Program-made: the position numbers and the translations under genes | Notes under the pieces: generated by a model | Seen by the model: the letters and a program-made list of their open reading frames with translations, nothing else | Database searches by the model: none | Told to the model about the DNA's origin: nothing | Shown here: one piece after another, positions 44,794 to 53,460 of the stretch | How the letters are laid out: the number at the start of each line of letters is the position of its first letter | Numbering within the stretch: the first letter of the stretch is position 1 | DNA from: Oscillospiraceae bacterium | GTDB lineage: Bacteria; Bacillota; Clostridia; Oscillospirales; Oscillospiraceae | NCBI GenBank assembly: GCA_902801295.1 | Contig: CADCHN010000033.1 | Span: forward strand, 1 to 59,557 | DNA: 59,557 bases | Direction of reading: 5' to 3'

Positions 44794-46528
44794 GATTCTC
44801 GCCTCCCTTCGTCTGCTGCTCGTAGATTTCGCGGTAGATCTCGCTGCTCTTCAGGAGCTGCTCGTGCGTGCCCTGCGCCGTGATGCGGCCGCCGTCCATC
44901 ACGAGGATGAGGTCGGCGTCCTCCACGGAGGCCACGCGCTGGGCAATGATGATCTTGGTCGTCTCGGGGATGTAGGTCTTAAAGCCCGCGCGGATCTTGG
45001 CGTCGGTGCGCGTGTCCACGGCGGAGGTGGAGTCGTCCAGAATCAGGATCTTCGGCTTTTTCAGCAGGGCGCGGGCGATGCACAGGCGCTGCTTCTGCCC
45101 GCCGGAGACGTTCGTGCCGCCCTGCTCGATATGGGTGTCGTAGCCGTCGGGGAAGCTGCGGATGAATTCGTCCGCCTGCGCCAGGCGGCAGGCCTCCGCG
45201 AGCTCCTCGTCCGTGGCGTTTTCATTGCCCCAGCGCAGATTCTCACGGATCGTGCCGGAGAAGAGCAGGTTCTTCTGCAGCACCATCGAAACGGCGTCTC
45301 GCAGCGTCTCGATGTCGTAGTCGCGCACGTCCCGGCCGCCGACCCGGACAGAGCCCTCCGTCGCGTCATAAAGGCGCGGGATCAGCTGTACGAGCGTACT
45401 CTTGCCGGAGCCGGTGCCGCCGAGGATGCCCACGGTGCTGCCGCTCGGGATGTGCAGGTTCACGCCGCTGAGCGCGTCGACCTGCGCCGTGCGGGAATAC
45501 TTGAAGCTGACGTTATCAAAGTCCACGGAGCCGTCCGCAACCTCGGTCACCGGCGTCTCCGGATTGTGCAGCGAGGGTTCCTCGCTCAGCACCTCGGCGA
45601 TGCGCTTCATCGACTCCCAGGACATGGTCATCATCACGTAGATCATCGAGAGCATCATCAGGCTCATCAGGATCTGCATGCCGTAGGTAATCATCGCGGA
45701 GATTTCGCCGACGTTGATGACTGTGCCGCGGCCGGTGATGATGAGCTTTGCACCGACCCAGAGGATAAAGACCAGGTTGAAGTTGACGCAGAGGGTCATG
45801 AGGGGATTGTTCATCGCCACGATGCGCTCGGCCTTGGTGAAGTCCTTGGCGATGTCTTTGGATGCTTTGGCGAACTTCTCCTTCTCATAGTCCTCGCGGG
45901 CAAAGCCCTTCACAACGCGCATGCCGCGCACGTTTTCCTCGACGGACTCGTTCATCCGGTCGTACTTGCGGAACACCGCGCGGAAGGCAGGCATCGCCTT
46001 GCGGGCGATCAGCAGCAGGCCGCCGATCAGCACCGGGATCACCACCACAAAGGTCATGGCGAGCGAGCCGCCCATGCGCCAGGCCATCATGACGGAGAAA
46101 ATGAACATCAGCGGCGAGCGCACCGCGGCGCGGATGGTCATCATAAAGGCCATGCGCACATAGCCGACGTCCGTGGTCAGACGGGTCACCAGCGAGGCGG
46201 TGGAGAACTTGTCGATGTTTTCAAAGCTGAAGCCCTGGATCCGGCGGAACACGTCGCTGCGCAGGTTGCGGGCAAAGCCGGCGGAGGCCTTTGAGCCCAT
46301 GACTGCAGCGCCGCCGCCGAAGCAAAGTGAGACGAGCGCCATCGCCACAAGGATCAGTCCAAGGCGCAGCAGCTGGCTCATTGGCATGCCGGCCTTGATG
46401 CCGTTGACCAGCGCAGCCGTACGGAAGGGGATCAGCACCTCGATGAACACTTCGCCGACGATCATCAGCAGCGTGAGAATCGTCGGGGTCTTAAATTCCC
46501 GGATGGATTTGAGAAAGGTTTTAATCAC
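44783..46528 (-). CDS. ABC exporter half-transporter 1
   Basis: This 581-residue exporter has an N-terminal membrane domain and an ATPase: Walker A GILGGTGSGKSTLVQL, Q-loop MVLQKNLLFSGTIRENL, signature NVSGGQKQRLCIARA, Walker B PKILILDDSTSAVDTRTDA. The residue after Walker B is Asp instead of the catalytic Glu, as in the degenerate site of heterodimeric exporters, while the partner keeps Glu (LDEATSS). This supports an asymmetric pair. It overlaps marR by eight bases. Confidence 0.93.
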   Translation of the reverse strand: MIKTFLKSIREFKTPTILTLLMIVGEVFIEVLIPFRTAALVNGIKAGMPMSQLLRLGLILVAMALVSLCFGGGAAVMGSKASAGFARNLRSDVFRRIQGFSFENIDKFSTASLVTRLTTDVGYVRMAFMMTIRAAVRSPLMFIFSVMMAWRMGGSLAMTFVVVIPVLIGGLLLIARKAMPAFRAVFRKYDRMNESVEENVRGMRVVKGFAREDYEKEKFAKASKDIAKDFTKAERIVAMNNPLMTLCVNFNLVFILWVGAKLIITGRGTVINVGEISAMITYGMQILMSLMMLSMIYVMMTMSWESMKRIAEVLSEEPSLHNPETPVTEVADGSVDFDNVSFKYSRTAQVDALSGVNLHIPSGSTVGILGGTGSGKSTLVQLIPRLYDATEGSVRVGGRDVRDYDIETLRDAVSMVLQKNLLFSGTIRENLRWGNENATDEELAEACRLAQADEFIRSFPDGYDTHIEQGGTNVSGGQKQRLCIARALLKKPKILILDDSTSAVDTRTDAKIRAGFKTYIPETTKIIIAQRVASVEDADLILVMDGGRITAQGTHEQLLKSSEIYREIYEQQTKGGENHEE

Positions 46529-47003
46529 AGGTCTTGTTTCCTCCTTCTTTCTGATGCTCGCGCGAACAGGGGTAGGCGTTATCCAGCAGGCGGTCGATTG
46601 AGGCGGTCAGCAGCCCGACCTCCTCCTGGCTCAGCCCGCGGCATAGCTCGCGGAAAATGGCGCCGTCGAGCTCGTCCATCTCCTGCTGCAGCGCCGCGGC
46701 CTTTTCCGTAGGCTTGATGCACTTGAAGCGCCGGTCGCGCTCGCTCGGTGCGCAGCTGACAAAGCCCTGCTTTTCCAGGCGCTTGACGATCTCGGTCATC
46801 GTGGGGTGGGTCACATGCGTGGCCTCTTCCAGATCGCGCTGGTTGATCTCCTCCTGCCCGGCGCGCCGCAGCCGCCGCAGCTGGCTCAACACGCCGAACT
46901 GCACGCCCGTCAGTCCCTTTTCCTGCAGCCGCTCGTTCAGCTGCTTCATAAAGGCCCGGTGCAGCAGCGAAAAGCGCAGGCCCATGGGCATTTTACATTC
47001 CAT
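46521..47003 (-). CDS. MarR-family regulator
   Basis: This 160-residue protein has the MarR winged helix: LTGVQFGVLSQLRRL, QRDLEEATHVTHPTMTEIVKRLEKQGFV, and the wing SERDRRFKCIKPTEKAAAL. It heads the exporter operon and probably represses it until a ligand binds. AGGAGGAGG precedes the ATG. A candidate operator lies just upstream at 47043-47060. Confidence 0.93.
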   Translation of the reverse strand: MECKMPMGLRFSLLHRAFMKQLNERLQEKGLTGVQFGVLSQLRRLRRAGQEEINQRDLEEATHVTHPTMTEIVKRLEKQGFVSCAPSERDRRFKCIKPTEKAAALQQEMDELDGAIFRELCRGLSQEEVGLLTASIDRLLDNAYPCSREHQKEGGNKTCD

Positions 47004-47042
47004 GCCTCCTCCTTTCCCCGGATGGAACCGGTGATCAGCAAA

Positions 47043-47060
47043 TACGTAGTGTGCTACTTA
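47043..47060. promoter_or_regulatory. Candidate MarR operator
   Basis: TACGTAG and CTACTTA are imperfect inverted repeats around TGTG. The site lies over the expected transcription start of the marR operon, directly past its -10 box. Confidence 0.5.
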
Positions 47061-47087
47061 TTATAACGATATTTTCCAAGAAGTCAA
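47060..47087 (-). promoter_or_regulatory. Promoter of the marR-ABC operon
   Basis: On the minus strand TTGACT and TATAAT are 16 bases apart, close to consensus. Confidence 0.8.
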
Positions 47088-47096
47088 GCCCGGCGA

Positions 47097-47126
47097 TTGA
47101 CAAAGCGGCGTGGGTTTTGATACGAT
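47097..47126 (+). promoter_or_regulatory. Promoter of the C-S lyase gene
   Basis: TTGACA and TACGAT are 18 bases apart and end 36 bases before the ATG. It is divergent from the marR promoter, with the two -35 boxes nine bases apart. Confidence 0.7.
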
Positions 47127-47162
47127 AGCTTGTAGAAAACGCGCAAGAAAAGGAGCCGCCAT

Positions 47163-48356
47163 ATGAAATACGATTTTACCACCGTTCTGGACCGGCGCGG
47201 CCGCGATTCCATCGCCGCCGACTATATCCCCATCCCCGGCGTCACCGTGAAGGAGGGCTTCGACGCGATCCCGCTCTGGATCGCGGACATGAGCTTCCCC
47301 ACCGCGCCGCCGATCCTGGAGGCCATGCGCCGCCGGCTGGACTTCCCCTCCCTGGGCTATTTCCCGCTGCCGGAGGAGTACTATCAGGCGATCATCGACT
47401 GGCAGAGCCGCCGCAACGGCGTCGAGGGGCTTGAGAAGGAACATATCGGCTATGAAAACGGCGTGCTCGGCGGCGTGAGCGCCGCCATCCAGATGCTCAC
47501 CGCCCCCGGCGAGGAGATCCTGCTGCACGCGCCGACCTATGTGGGCTTTACCCACGTGCTGAAAAACATCGGCCGCGTGGCCGTGCACAGCGAGCTCAAG
47601 CCCGACGAAAACGGCGTCTGGCGCATGGACTATGAGGACATGGACCGCAAGCTCAAGGCGCATCATATCCACCTGGCCATCTTCTGCTCGCCGCACAACC
47701 CCACCGGCCGCGTCTGGGAGCGCTGGGAGATCGAAAAGGCGATGGAGGTCTATGCGGCCAACGACTGTCTCGTCATCTCCGACGAGATCTGGTCGGACAT
47801 CATCCTGCCCGGCCACCGGCACATCCCCACGCAGTCTGTCTCCGCCGACGCGCGGGAGAGGACGCTCGCCTTCTACGCGCCGAGCAAGAGCTTTTCGCTG
47901 GCCGGCCTCGTCGGCTCCTACCACATCGTCTATAACGAGCGCCTGCGTGACCGTCTGCGCCGCCAGAGCGACAGCACGCATTACAACAGCCCGAACGTGC
48001 TGAGCATGCACGCGCTGATCGGCGCTTTCACCGAGGGCGAGGAATGGCTGGAGGAGATGTGCGCCGTCGTGGATGAAAACATGCGCCTGGCCTGCGAATT
48101 CATCCGGGAAAACTTCCCGGGCGTGAAGGTCATGCGTTCCGAGGGCACCTACATGCTCTTCCTCGACTGCGGCGACTGGTGCCGCACCCACAACGTGACG
48201 ATCGGAGAGCTGCTGCGCCGCGGCGCGGAGGTCGGCGTCATCTGGCAAAACGGCGAGGACTTCTTCTGGCCCTGCTCGATCCGCCTGAACCTCGCCCTGC
48301 CGAAGAGCCAGCTGGAAAAGGCGTTGGCGCGCATGAAGGAATACGCGTTTATTTAA
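47163..48356 (+). CDS. PatB/MalY-type PLP-dependent C-S lyase (aminotransferase fold)
   Basis: This 397-residue fold-type I PLP enzyme opens with MKYDFTTVLDRRGRDSIAADY, and IPLWIADMSFPTAPPI is the PatB/MalY signature. It has NPTGRVW (Asn contacting PLP), SDEIWSDI (Asp contacting the pyridine) and YAPSKSFSLAGL with the Schiff-base lysine. Such enzymes split cystathionine or cysteine S-conjugates to thiols, pyruvate and ammonia. The physiological substrate is not evident. AAAGGAG precedes the ATG. It may share regulation with the divergent exporter operon. Confidence 0.9.
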   Translation: MKYDFTTVLDRRGRDSIAADYIPIPGVTVKEGFDAIPLWIADMSFPTAPPILEAMRRRLDFPSLGYFPLPEEYYQAIIDWQSRRNGVEGLEKEHIGYENGVLGGVSAAIQMLTAPGEEILLHAPTYVGFTHVLKNIGRVAVHSELKPDENGVWRMDYEDMDRKLKAHHIHLAIFCSPHNPTGRVWERWEIEKAMEVYAANDCLVISDEIWSDIILPGHRHIPTQSVSADARERTLAFYAPSKSFSLAGLVGSYHIVYNERLRDRLRRQSDSTHYNSPNVLSMHALIGAFTEGEEWLEEMCAVVDENMRLACEFIRENFPGVKVMRSEGTYMLFLDCGDWCRTHNVTIGELLRRGAEVGVIWQNGEDFFWPCSIRLNLALPKSQLEKALARMKEYAFI

Positions 48357-48370
48357 TTCCGGTTCCTGTA

Positions 48371-48410
48371 AAGAAACACCGGGAGAGCAATAGCTCTCCC
48401 GGTGTTTCTT
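48371..48410. terminator. Bidirectional terminator
   Basis: AAGAAACACCGGGAGAGC pairs perfectly with its complement around AATA. It lies between the convergent C-S lyase and phosphatase-barstar genes. Confidence 0.88.
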
Positions 48411-48422
48411 GTCACCAGGAAC

Positions 48423-49109
48423 TTATCGTTCCGCTTCTTCAAACACGGCACGGATTTTCTCCGCGTAGTCGCGCACCGGGCCGGCCGCTCGCGGCAGGGC
48501 GATCGTAAAGCGCTCGCCCTCATGGGGAAGGCCGGTCAGCACGTCCCAGAGCGCGTCGAGGTTTCCGCCGTACCAGTCCTCCCAGGCCATCTCCCGGCGC
48601 AGCACGCCGTACAGCTCCTCCCGGCTCTCGCAGTCGGCAAAGTCGATGAGCTTCGTGCCGGTCAGTGCCTCCAGCAGCCCGCGGCAGCCGGCGGTCACGT
48701 CATCCCAGGTCGCCTGAAAATCGCGGGTATACCAGGGATCGGCCACCGTTTCACCCGGACGCCCGGCGTAGTCGAGCAGCAGGTGCAGCTTGCCCGCCTC
48801 AGCCGCGCCGAACAGGCGGCGCATATACCGCAGATTGTATTCGTCCATGCCGATCAGCAGGTCGAAGTCGTCGCTATCCGCCGGGCGCAGCAGCCGCACG
48901 GTTTTGCCCGCGCAGCCGATGCCGTGCCGCTCCAACAGCGCGCGCACCGGGGGATAGACGCCGTTGCCCAGCTCCTCGGCGCTCGTAGCGGCGGAAGCGA
49001 CGCAAAAGGCGTCCGCCAGTCCCGCGCGCGCGGCCAGGTCTTTCATCACAAACTCCGCCATCGGGCTTCGGCAGATATTGCCGTGGCAGACAAACAGGAT
49101 CTTTGTCAT
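48423..49109 (-). CDS. Low-molecular-weight tyrosine phosphatase fused to a barstar domain
   Basis: This is one 228-residue frame with two domains. Residues 1-150 are a LMW protein-tyrosine phosphatase: FVCHGNICRSPMAEF carries the C-x5-R-S loop (C8, R14, S15), and VADPWYTRDF carries the general acid Asp. Residues about 152-228 match barstar: IDFADCESREELYGVL then WYGGNLDALWDVLTGL, which keeps the two aspartates equivalent to barstar D35 and D39 that grip barnase. No barnase-like RNase is nearby. GAGGTGA precedes the ATG. Dephosphorylation of tyrosine or arginine phosphate is the likely activity; what the barstar part binds is unknown. It borders the second mobile element, which begins about 100 bases upstream of its start. 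Confidence 0.88.
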   Translation of the reverse strand: MTKILFVCHGNICRSPMAEFVMKDLAARAGLADAFCVASAATSAEELGNGVYPPVRALLERHGIGCAGKTVRLLRPADSDDFDLLIGMDEYNLRYMRRLFGAAEAGKLHLLLDYAGRPGETVADPWYTRDFQATWDDVTAGCRGLLEALTGTKLIDFADCESREELYGVLRREMAWEDWYGGNLDALWDVLTGLPHEGERFTIALPRAAGPVRDYAEKIRAVFEEAER

Positions 49110-49229
49110 ATCGTAAATTCACCTCGAATATCGTGGTTTTTCTTGATTTCCCAAGGCTTTCCGGGCTTTTGGCTTCTCCCGGTATCTCGGCTTATCGTGG
49201 CCTTTCGGAGCCTATCGTAACCGCCAAAA

Positions 49230-49266
49230 GTAGTAAAACTGGTAGTAAAAACCTTGCGTTTACTAC
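49230..49266. repeat. GTAGTAAAA arm-type repeats beside int
   Basis: GTAGTAAAA occurs at 49230-49238 and 49242-49250, and its inverse TTTACTAC at 49259-49266. Short repeats beside int are typical arm sites for Tn916-family integrases. The upstream 49110-49229 has several TATCGT units and no gene. Confidence 0.5.
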
Positions 49267-50380
49267 CGGCCCTTTTCAGTGCTCCAGTAGGTGTTGAGGG
49301 TAACGCTGATGTCGGAGTGGCCCATGATGTATTGCAAAGTCTTGGGATTCATTCCGCTCTTGGCCATGTTGGAGCAGAAGGTGTGGCGGCAGACATGGGG
49401 CGTGATCTTCGGCAGCTGCACTTTATAGATGCTGTTATACTTGTCCAGAATGTGCTTGAAGTACTTCTCCCAGTGCAGAGCCACCATCGGCATCTCATTC
49501 TTGTCCAGGAACAGAAAGCCGGTATAGCCGTCGATCATCGGTTCCACTTTTGGTTTGATCCGATTGGCAAGGATCCGCCGAAAGCAGTCTGCTACCTCCT
49601 TGGTCATGGGAACCATCCGCGTGCCGCTGGTGGTTTTTGTCGGCTCTACGACATACGTCATGTCCCGCTTTCGCTGCAGCTGGTGATCCACGTTGATCCG
49701 CATTTCCTTGAAGTCGATATCGCCTATCGTCAGACCGCAAAACTCAGAGATGCGAAGCCCGGTATGGAACAGAATGTAGATCCCGTCGTAGTACCTGCTG
49801 AAGTGCTCGTCCGCCTGAATGAAGCTGAGGAATTCGCGCTCCTGTTTCCTCGTGATGGCCTCCCGGGTAACACTGTCGTTGACAATCACAGAAGCCAGCT
49901 CAAAGTTGAAGGGATTCTTCCGGATCAGATCATCGTCCACAGCCATTTGAAACGCGGGGCGAAGCACGCCGCGGACAGAATGGATCGTGCTGTAGCCGCG
50001 TCCTTCTTTTTGCAGCTTGATCAGCCAGCCCTTGGCATCCGACAGGTGCACCTTGTCGATCCGCAGCTTTCCGAAGTATTGTGGCGAACGCCGGTCTTCA
50101 GGGACACATATTTCTTGACTAATTCCAATACAGTGTAGTTTCCGCCGTTGGAAACGATGTGATCAAACAGATCATGCTCGATCTGCTTCTCTTTCTCGCG
50201 CAGAGACAGCTCCCGTTTCTTCCCGGCAGGGGTGCGATCGTTCTTGTCCAGCCGCCAGCTGTACACAAATTTTACGCTTCCATCGCTATCTTTATATTTG
50301 AACGCATAGCGTCCATCTTGCCTTTGGCTCTCTCCAAAGCGCAGTACGCGACCGCGATTGTCGCGTCTTTTTTCGCTCAT
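49263..50380 (-). pseudogene. int: Tn916-family tyrosine integrase, frameshifted
   Basis: The ATG at 50380 (AAAGGAG upstream) starts the arm-binding domain: RRDNRGRVLRFGESQRQDGRYAFKY and VYSWRLDKNDRTPAGKKRELSLREK. The frame breaks at about 50076 after KTGVRHNT and resumes in another frame with FGKLRIDKVHLSDAKGWL, so roughly 15 residues of the core-binding domain are lost together with the frame. The catalytic part then looks complete: GLRISEFCGL, HVCRHTFCSNM, GHSDISVTLNTY. The end STEKGR is shorter than in relatives by about 15-20 residues. Without suppression no working integrase is made. Confidence 0.85.
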
Positions 50381-50396
50381 GTAAACTCTCCTTTCA

Positions 50397-50442
50397 CAAA
50401 AAGAGAGCCTCAGTATGACATACTAACTATATCATACCGAGG
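50397..50442 (-). terminator. Terminator between xis and int
   Basis: CCTCAGTATGA pairs with TCATACCGAGG (one mismatch). On the minus strand CTCTCTTTTT follows. It separates the mob-xis operon from int. Confidence 0.7.
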
Positions 50443-50490
50443 CCCATAAATCCACTGAAAAATAAAGTGACCGAATTCCTATGGCAGAAC

Positions 50491-50688
50491 TCAGACAGCG
50501 GTCGCGCTGTCCAAAAACCGTTCAAAGCTCTTGCGCTTGATCATGGCCCGATTGCCGTTCATGATAATGAAATCGGCGCCTTCGTAGTCCTCCACGATCT
50601 GACGCATCTTCTTTTCGCCGATGTGAAAATACTCTGCCGCTTCGCGGATCGTCAGCATATACCTCTCCCAATAGGGAATTTCCTGCAT
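50491..50688 (-). CDS. xis: Tn916-type excisionase
   Basis: This 65-residue protein reads PYWERYMLTIREAAEYFHIGEKKMRQIVEDY and then FIIMNGNRAMIKRKSFERFLDSATAV, a clear match to the Tn916 Xis winged-helix family. It bends the element ends so that Int favours excision. Its ATG directly follows the stop of the relaxase gene (TAAATG), so the two are translationally coupled, an unusual pairing for Tn916, where xis precedes int. Confidence 0.9.
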   Translation of the reverse strand: MQEIPYWERYMLTIREAAEYFHIGEKKMRQIVEDYEGADFIIMNGNRAMIKRKSFERFLDSATAV

Positions 50689-51663
50689 TTAATCACCCCT
50701 CTCCCGATTCAGCCGCTTGCCGGTGTACATAGCCACGATCTCCGGCGGGATCTTTTCCATCTGGCGCTGCAGGTTGTAAAGGTCGGCCTTGAGCTGAGCT
50801 TCGTCCAGCTTTCTGGATTTGACTTTGTCGTTGGCGGCTTTCAGATCACCTTGCAGCTCTTCCTTTTCGTCCTCCAGCCTGCTCTTGTCTGCCTGCAGAT
50901 CCTTGATGGTCTGCTCATACAGCCTAGCCTTGGTAGAGAAACGGCCGTAGTCCGGGATGAAGCTGCGGAGGAGCTTGTCCAGCTCCGCCGCGTTTTTCCT
51001 GGCATGGAAGGTGTTGGTGTCGGCCAGCAGCTCGTGAATGCGCTTTGCCTGCTTGTTCAGGTTGGCTGCCTGCTTGAAGATGCGAGGCGGAATGTGCTCC
51101 CGGCCGGTCTTGCTGGCGCTCTCGCCGCGCTCCAGTTCCGGATACTTGCTGACCATGTGTTTCCAGTAGCGATCCTGCCAGGCCGTCAGCGTCTTCCGGT
51201 TGCCCAGAATAAGCTTGGCGGAAAGACGCCCGTCCTGCGTGATCGGGACAAAAGAAACGTGCATATGGGGCGTTTTCTCGTCCATATGCACGACGGCGGA
51301 GATGAGACGATCCTCGCCAATCTCCTGCTTGAGAAAATCCACGGCATGCTCAAAGAAGCCGCGGATCTCGCTTTTCTTCTTGCCCTTGAAAAACTCCGGG
51401 CTCGCGGTAATCAGCGTCTCCACGATCCGCACGCTGTCGCTGCGGACACGCGGACAGTCATACTGCTTGATCAGCGCCTCGGACATGGCGCGGTATTTGT
51501 CCGTGGGCTGGATGATGTGAAAGTTATTCTTGCTGCGGTTCGTGTCCACGTCGGGATTGCTGGCGTATATCTCTTTCGTGCGCTCGTTGTGAGCCTCGAT
51601 GTTGCTGATCTCCGGCCCCTTGTACTTGGCGAAGCGCAGGATGGCGAACTGTCTCTTATCCAT
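50689..51663 (-). CDS. MobV-family relaxase (Pre/Mob)
   Basis: This 324-residue relaxase begins QFAILRFAKYKGPEISNIEAHNERTKEIYASNPDVD (motif 1, HNER...NxD), then NNFHI, and carries the metal-binding motif VVHMDEKTPHMHVSFVPI. The C-terminal third is a charged coiled coil (ADKSRLEDEKEELQGDLKAANDK). MobV proteins nick the transfer origin. The ATG at 51663 has GGAGGG; it overlaps the upstream stop by one base. An origin of transfer should be near; I did not identify it. Confidence 0.9.
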   Translation of the reverse strand: MDKRQFAILRFAKYKGPEISNIEAHNERTKEIYASNPDVDTNRSKNNFHIIQPTDKYRAMSEALIKQYDCPRVRSDSVRIVETLITASPEFFKGKKKSEIRGFFEHAVDFLKQEIGEDRLISAVVHMDEKTPHMHVSFVPITQDGRLSAKLILGNRKTLTAWQDRYWKHMVSKYPELERGESASKTGREHIPPRIFKQAANLNKQAKRIHELLADTNTFHARKNAAELDKLLRSFIPDYGRFSTKARLYEQTIKDLQADKSRLEDEKEELQGDLKAANDKVKSRKLDEAQLKADLYNLQRQMEKIPPEIVAMYTGKRLNRERGD

Positions 51664-51881
51664 CAGCGTTCCCTCCGGTTCTGCCATACGATGTCATAGC
51701 CCAGCACATCGGCCAGCTCAATGACCTCCCGGTAGCGGATGCTCTCCCGCTGGAGCTTGGCCGAGAGGTTGGAAATACTGTCGCTCCAACCATAATCATC
51801 ATGCAGCCGCTCCAGCACCTCCTGCATGGTAAAGCCTGCGCGCACAATGTGCGCCTTGATCTCATTTCTTGTATTATTCAT
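51663..51881 (-). CDS. Small helix-turn-helix-like protein upstream of the relaxase
   Basis: This 72-residue protein reads EIKAHIVRAGFTMQEVLERLHDDYGWSDSISNLSAKLQRESIRYREVIELADVLGYDIVWQ, which looks like an XRE-type helical DNA-binding domain. GGAGGAC precedes the ATG. It is the first gene of the operon with mob and xis, so it may regulate transfer and excision; this is inference. Confidence 0.75.
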   Translation of the reverse strand: MNNTRNEIKAHIVRAGFTMQEVLERLHDDYGWSDSISNLSAKLQRESIRYREVIELADVLGYDIVWQNRRER

Positions 51882-52069
51882 GTTTGTCCTCCATTCATTT
51901 TTATAGATGTATTGTTATGTCCAGGTCATAAGCGGCCTGATTGATTTTGCGGATATGAGGGATAATTCGCTGTATGAGAAAGGAGCCCACGAATCGGCAA
52001 ATCCTGTTCGCTCCTCCGGGAAGCGTGTTTCGGGAAAGCTTTTCGATCCTTCCGGTAACTTTTTTCCGA

Positions 52070-52093
52070 AAAAGAAAACAGCCCTCTCCGGGC
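52070..52093 (-). terminator. Terminator of the primase-helicase operon
   Basis: AGCCC and GGGCT form a short stem around TCTCC; on the minus strand GTTTTCTTTTT follows. The rest of 51882-52170 contains the inverted repeat at 52128-52158 and no gene I trust. Confidence 0.6.
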
Positions 52094-52127
52094 TGCCAAA
52101 ACACGCTCCTTATGGTTTTGAAAAAAC

Positions 52128-52158
52128 GCAGCGACTGAAATCATCCGTCCATCCGTAC
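52128..52158. repeat. 31-bp inverted repeat, left copy, beside the helicase gene
   Basis: The 31 bases begin GCAGCGACTGAAATC and end CCGTCCATCCGTAC. The exact reverse complement lies at 54147-54177. Flanks also match loosely (TTTTGAAAAAA before it, TTTTCAAAAAA in the partner). The pair brackets the primase and helicase genes. Confidence 0.85.
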
Positions 52159-52170
52159 CACCGTACTGCT

Positions 52171-53460
52171 TCATGGCAATAAGGAGTAGATCCCGACATA
52201 GCCCCGAACCTGACGTCCATGGGCGTGGACTTTGTTGGTGGGCTCCAGGTTGTGCTCTGCGGCCAGCGCCGCCATTTGCAAGCAGAAGCTGCGCGTGGTC
52301 AGGGGCTTCTCGGCGTTCTCCTCACACCAGAGCACATACAGCTCATAGAGCCGCTGGGAGCTAATATCCAGGTCAGCCTTGAAGCCGATGTAGCCCTCGG
52401 ATTTGAGGAACTCGATCACGTTATTGCTCTCGGTCATGCTCTCCTGCATGTTTTCCCGGCTGCGTGCGCTGATCGTAAACTTGTAGTCGTTGGCCTGCAG
52501 CCTGTGCAGTCCCTCCAGCGCCCAGAGCAGGATCCCTTCGATCTCACTGCACAGTTTTTCCGAGAGGAACGGATCATCTACCCTGTCCTTCGGGCGATCC
52601 TTCACCGTCAGGATGATCTGCCGGCGGAAGAAGCCGACGCTGCGATCGTACAGAGACCTCAGCGTTCCGTTACCAAAACCGAGCAGCCGGACGTACATGG
52701 TGCCCTGGTAGCTCTGCTTGCCCTTCTTCTCCAGATCCATCGGCATTTCTGCCGTGACCAGGGATTTGATGATATTGGTCTGGGGCAGCGCTTCCATCTT
52801 CATGTCATCGTCCACAAGCAGCAGTCCGTATTCCAAATCCGCGCGGGCAAAGGGGCTTGTCTCCACCTTGGCGATGCTGCCGTTGTACATGTTCGTACCC
52901 AGCAGCGCGGAGAGCACGATCCCAACGCGGGATTTGCCTTCTCCGCCCTTGCCGACCAGCATCAGCATCTTCTGTGCCTTGGTGCTGGGGATCAGGCAGT
53001 AGCCCATGAACTCCTGCAGAGTCAAAATGTCCTCCGGGATCAGCAGATCGTTGAGAAAGGCGAGCCATTTTGCGGGGAACGGAGCTTCCGGATCATATCG
53101 CACCGGCAGCCGGTTCAGGCAAAAGTCTTTGCTTGCCTCAAAGCGACCGTCCAGGAACAGTGTGCCGTTGGCCACATGGATGCGGTCGTGGTAGATCGGG
53201 AGAGGCGACGAATAGCAGCAGGCGCGCAGCGTATCCAGCAGGGACGCGATCTTGCGGGAAAGCCCGCGGCGAACATAGGGCTTGAGCTTTTCAAAGATGG
53301 CGTTTTTGATCCAGCCCTCATCTGTCACCTTGCCGTCCACGGTGAAGAAGACCTCATGGATACAGAGCATCGGGTGTTCTGCGAGGAGCTCCTCACAGAA
53401 CAGCACCTCGTCGATCTTGTCCCCGTCCAGCCAGGACGGGCTTTCAGAAGATGTCGTCAT
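52171..53460 (-). CDS. Phage/plasmid-type SF3 helicase (P4 family)
   Basis: This 429-residue protein has a D5-like N-terminal part (PAKWLAFLNDLLIPEDILTLQEFMGYCLIPST) and the SF3 helicase core: Walker A VGKGGEGKSRVGIVL, followed by LLVDDDMKMEAL as Walker B, and GFGNGTLRSLYDRSVGFFRRQIIL as motif C/sensor. A C-terminal winged domain follows. It would unwind the element's replication origin. It overlaps the primase gene by 17 bases and has GGGAGGTG as ribosome site. Confidence 0.88.
   Translation of the reverse strand: MTTSSESPSWLDGDKIDEVLFCEELLAEHPMLCIHEVFFTVDGKVTDEGWIKNAIFEKLKPYVRRGLSRKIASLLDTLRACCYSSPLPIYHDRIHVANGTLFLDGRFEASKDFCLNRLPVRYDPEAPFPAKWLAFLNDLLIPEDILTLQEFMGYCLIPSTKAQKMLMLVGKGGEGKSRVGIVLSALLGTNMYNGSIAKVETSPFARADLEYGLLLVDDDMKMEALPQTNIIKSLVTAEMPMDLEKKGKQSYQGTMYVRLLGFGNGTLRSLYDRSVGFFRRQIILTVKDRPKDRVDDPFLSEKLCSEIEGILLWALEGLHRLQANDYKFTISARSRENMQESMTESNNVIEFLKSEGYIGFKADLDISSQRLYELYVLWCEENAEKPLTTRSFCLQMAALAAEHNLEPTNKVHAHGRQVRGYVGIYSLLP

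Noticed and set aside
42868..46294. Plus-strand open frames opposite the two ABC exporter genes
   Set aside because: The minus strand carries complete ABC motifs and an overlapping operon structure.
48423..49109. Barnase-barstar toxin-antitoxin pair
   Set aside because: No barnase-like RNase lies within several kilobases and the barstar part is fused to a phosphatase.
51926..52174. 82-residue minus-strand frame starting at the end of the helicase gene
   Set aside because: It runs through the inverted repeat and terminator; its N-terminus is just the translated repeat.
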